From NCBI GenBank assembly GCA_015478575.1, contig JADMIN010000156.1, positions 1-6,485 on the forward strand: a DNA stretch of 6,485 bases. Reading direction: 5' to 3'. The notes under the pieces were generated by a model. That model saw only the letters and a list, made by a program, of their open reading frames with translations, did no database searches and was not told the origin of the DNA. This stretch comes from Ktedonobacterales bacterium. Lineage in GTDB: Bacteria > Chloroflexota > Ktedonobacteria > Ktedonobacterales > JADMIN01. Below, in pieces: positions 4,547 through 6,485 of the stretch (positions are counted from its first letter, which is position 1; every line of letters begins with the position of its first letter). Made by a program: the position numbers and the translations under genes.

Positions 4547-5674
4547 TTACGGCACGGCGGGACCCTGCGCACTTGAGGGGATGGAGGCATAGCCAGTAAG
4601 CTCCACATAGCCCTGGCCGGTGATGGGCCGACCTTGCGCCGAGCCAGCGATGCGCACCGCGCCCTCCCAGTAGGCGACGCCGGTAGATTGCGCCGTCGCC
4701 AACTCTTGATCCCGCAGGGCAGGCGTGAGCGTGAGCGCGACACCAGGCGTATCGAGCGTGATCTGCCAGCCAGAGGGATACGTGCCACTCGTGTGCGGAC
4801 TTTGCCATGTGCCCGTGGGTTGCGTGTGGATGGCCGAAGACGGAATCTCGCTGGCCGTGCCATCCGCCGCGACCGCCGTGCCGACGGTCGCCAGTGGGCG
4901 TTTCTGGGCGTCACGAATGACGTAGAGCATATACTCCGTGCGGTTGTCGAGCTGAATACTGTACCAATCCCAGCCGGAGCCGGCCAGCGAGACGAAGTTG
5001 CCCCATTGGTGGTCCATCCACGCCTGCCCCGTCACCGGAACCGTCGCGCCATGATCGTTGAGCGTGCCTGAGATGGACATGAGCGGGCGCGAATAGTAGT
5101 ACGAGAAGCCCGCTAGCCCATAGGTGATGAGACCATTGCCGCCGTGCGCGATCGGGCGCGGGTTCAGGTCGCTCAAGCGCAGATTGATCGTATAGTTGTT
5201 CATCGCGGCGCTCAGTTGATCTTGACCGTTCAGGCCACGGATAGTCCAGCCGCCGATGGCGAGCGCGAAGCCATCACGCGATCCCGCGGGCGGGATGTTG
5301 GCGAGGGTGCCAAAGGCGGTCCGCTGATCAAAGTGGAACTCGCCGCGTGTGATGTCGCTGATGGCGTAGTGCGCGGCGTAGTAAGGCGGGAGCTGGCCGC
5401 GCAGCGTCTGGAAGAAGGTCAGCTCGAAGCCGTATTCATGGTCTGGTGTGCGGAAGTGGCCGGTGTAGTACCACCACTCGGTCAGGTCGCGGTGCGGCGC
5501 CTCATCCCGCGGGAACCGCAGCGGAGGCAGCGGCGCGGGCGTGGGCGCGGGACCGACCGTCGGCAGGCGCCCGCCCGTCGCGACCATACCCGGCAGGCCA
5601 CAGCCCGCCAGCAGCAGCGCCAGCAGCGCGATCAACACGACAAGGGGGACAGGGCTATAGCGCAGGCGTCGCAT
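4547..5674 (-). CDS. CrtC/AttH-like (COG5621-type) lipoprotein
   Basis: A 375-residue secreted lipoprotein. A basic N terminus and hydrophobic stretch (9-23) end in the lipobox LLAGC, with Cys25 the predicted lipidated residue, followed by a Pro/Thr-rich tether (about 37-53). The rest resembles the family of hydroxyneurosporene synthase (CrtC) and AttH-like predicted secreted hydrolases, built of two lipocalin-like halves: EWWYYTGHF (66-74), AHYAISD (101-107), GQAWMDHQWGNF (216-227), GWDWYSIQL (234-242) and the terminal GYVELTGY. The His222-x-Trp224 pair fits the His-x-Trp important in carotenoid 1,2-hydratases. A lipoprotein outside the membrane, not in a carotenoid cluster, argues for an envelope lipid or exported hydrophobic substrate. 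The start is firm: AGGAGGAGG (5690-5682) with a 7-nt spacer. The ATG directly follows the TAG of the MMPL gene, so the two are coupled. Confidence 0.88.
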   Translation of the reverse strand: MRRLRYSPVPLVVLIALLALLLAGCGLPGMVATGGRLPTVGPAPTPAPLPPLRFPRDEAPHRDLTEWWYYTGHFRTPDHEYGFELTFFQTLRGQLPPYYAAHYAISDITRGEFHFDQRTAFGTLANIPPAGSRDGFALAIGGWTIRGLNGQDQLSAAMNNYTINLRLSDLNPRPIAHGGNGLITYGLAGFSYYYSRPLMSISGTLNDHGATVPVTGQAWMDHQWGNFVSLAGSGWDWYSIQLDNRTEYMLYVIRDAQKRPLATVGTAVAADGTASEIPSSAIHTQPTGTWQSPHTSGTYPSGWQITLDTPGVALTLTPALRDQELATAQSTGVAYWEGAVRIAGSAQGRPITGQGYVELTGYASIPSSAQGPAVP

Positions 5675-6485
5675 CTATTCGCCTCCTCCTGGCAGGGCTG
5701 GCTCGCTCGCCGGGGCGGTGCGCGGCGCGCTCCCTGGTTCGCCCCCTCGTGACGTGCTAGCGGGCGCGGTATGCCCCGTCGCCTCGGTGAAGACCACGCC
5801 AGGCAGCAGCCGGTTGAGCGGCCACGGCCACCACCAGTTCAGATCACCCAAAAGGCGCATCGTCGCCGGGACCAGCAGCCCCCGCACCAGCGTCGCATCC
5901 AGCAGCACCGCCAGCGCCATGCCCACGCCCAGCGCCTTCACAATCACCATATCCGCCGAGGCGAAGGACGCGCTGACCAGGATGACGATGGCCGCCGCGC
6001 TGGTGATGATGGCGCCGCTCCGCTCCATGCCCAGCGCCACGCTGCGGGTGTTGTCGCCGGTGTGTTCATACGCCTCGCGGATGCGCGAGAGCAGGAAGAC
6101 CTCATAGTCCATAGAGAGGCCAAAGATCGCACAGAGCATCAGGATGGGTCCCGAAGCCTCGACAAAGACCAGCGGCGTGAAGTTCAGCAGACGACTAAAA
6201 TGGCCCTCTTGGAAGATGAAGACCAGCGCGCCATAGGTGGCGGTGATGGAGAGCGCGTTCATCACGATGGCCTTGAGCGGCAGCACCACCGAGCGGAAGA
6301 GCAACAGCAGCGCCAGAAACGTAATCAGCGCGACCACCACCAGCGCGCGTGGGAAGGCGGTATAGAGCGTATTAACGTAGTCAATGATGCCCGCCGTGCC
6401 ACCATCCACCAGGATGCGCATGCTACCGCCGGGCGGTGTGGCGCGGATAGCCTGGACCAGCGCCTCTGAGCGCCGATCGAGCAGG
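5675..6485 (-). CDS. MMPL-family (RND superfamily) transporter, C-terminal part
   Basis: Only the last 269 residues are in the window; the frame stays open to the right edge, and full members have about 700-1000. The visible part begins at the end of the second extracytoplasmic loop and then has five membrane helices, matching TM8-TM12 of the RND plan, including ALVVVALITFLALLLLFRSV and the final ALGVGMALAVLLDATLVRG. The motif GLSMDYEVFLLSRIREAY (visible residues 122-139) carries the Asp126-Tyr127 pair that serves as proton relay in MmpL-type proteins, so it should be proton-driven. Such proteins export lipids, polyketides or drugs. After NWWWPWP a Pro/Gly/Ser-rich cytoplasmic tail of about 40 residues ends in PGGGE. 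Its final codons also form the ribosome site of the lipoprotein gene, which starts at the very next base after the TAG. The promoter lies outside the window. Confidence 0.94.
   Translation of the reverse strand, partial: LLDRRSEALVQAIRATPPGGSMRILVDGGTAGIIDYVNTLYTAFPRALVVVALITFLALLLLFRSVVLPLKAIVMNALSITATYGALVFIFQEGHFSRLLNFTPLVFVEASGPILMLCAIFGLSMDYEVFLLSRIREAYEHTGDNTRSVALGMERSGAIITSAAAIVILVSASFASADMVIVKALGVGMALAVLLDATLVRGLLVPATMRLLGDLNWWWPWPLNRLLPGVVFTEATGHTAPASTSRGGEPGSAPRTAPASEPALPGGGE
5682..5690 (-). promoter_or_regulatory. Shine-Dalgarno of the lipoprotein gene inside the MMPL coding end
   Basis: The minus strand reads AGGAGGAGG, which lies within the last Gly codons of the transporter gene and 7 nt before the lipoprotein ATG (5674). 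Stop and start abut as TAG-ATG, so ribosomes ending the transporter are placed to begin the lipoprotein. Confidence 0.8.

Noticed and set aside
5144..5752. 202-codon plus-strand frame opposite the lipoprotein gene
   Set aside because: Spans the lipoprotein-transporter junction antisense, with low-complexity Arg/Gln content and no family resemblance.
5771..6469. 232-codon plus-strand frame opposite the transporter gene
   Set aside because: Extremely rich in Arg, His, Gln and Asp, with no domain; it mirrors the hydrophobic codons of the MMPL helices.
1..6485. Search for CRISPR arrays, tRNA genes, insertion-sequence ends or toxin-antitoxin pairs
   Set aside because: No regularly spaced repeats, cloverleaf sequence, terminal inverted repeats with transposase, or recognisable toxin genes were seen.

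Overview
The window is GC-rich (roughly 60-65% by eye) bacterial chromosomal DNA with dense, ordinary gene packing. There are no rRNA or tRNA genes, no insertion sequences and no CRISPR array. The mix of a crotonase-family enzyme, an OmpR-type two-component system, an MMPL transporter and a lipoprotein of the CrtC/AttH-like family would fit a high-GC soil or thermophilic lineage such as Chloroflexota or a related group. That placement is only an impression from protein style; no marker gene is present.

Layout: (1) 1-371, minus strand: N-terminal third of an enoyl-CoA hydratase/isomerase, running off the left edge. (2) 372-872: a 0.5-kb divergent control region. It holds a minus-strand candidate promoter for the hydratase, a well-spaced sigma70-like plus-strand promoter with a perfect palindrome in it, a possible 45-codon small ORF with a strong Shine-Dalgarno, a strong hairpin, and a 7+4+7 direct repeat (TTCAGCG) of the geometry bound by OmpR/PhoB-family regulators. 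(3) 873-3226, plus strand: response regulator and membrane histidine kinase, overlapping by ATGA. (4) 3227-3505: non-coding, with a candidate promoter and two sets of short direct repeats. (5) 3506-4480, plus strand: alpha/beta hydrolase. (6) 4481-4546: short convergent gap. (7) 4547-5674 and 5675-6485, both minus strand: a CrtC/AttH-like (COG5621-type) lipoprotein preceded, with no intervening base, by the C-terminal part of an MMPL/RND-type transporter.

How the parts may work together: the kinase senses a signal outside the membrane and phosphorylates the regulator on Asp65. The 11-bp-period repeats just upstream of the regulator gene suggest autoregulation, and a weaker repeat of the same period upstream of the hydrolase hints that it could be in the same regulon. 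The MMPL transporter and the lipoprotein are translationally coupled, so they probably form one export or envelope-lipid module; their promoter lies beyond the right edge. I found no clearly novel multi-gene system. The most interesting material is the regulatory architecture at 491-876 and the transporter-lipoprotein pair.
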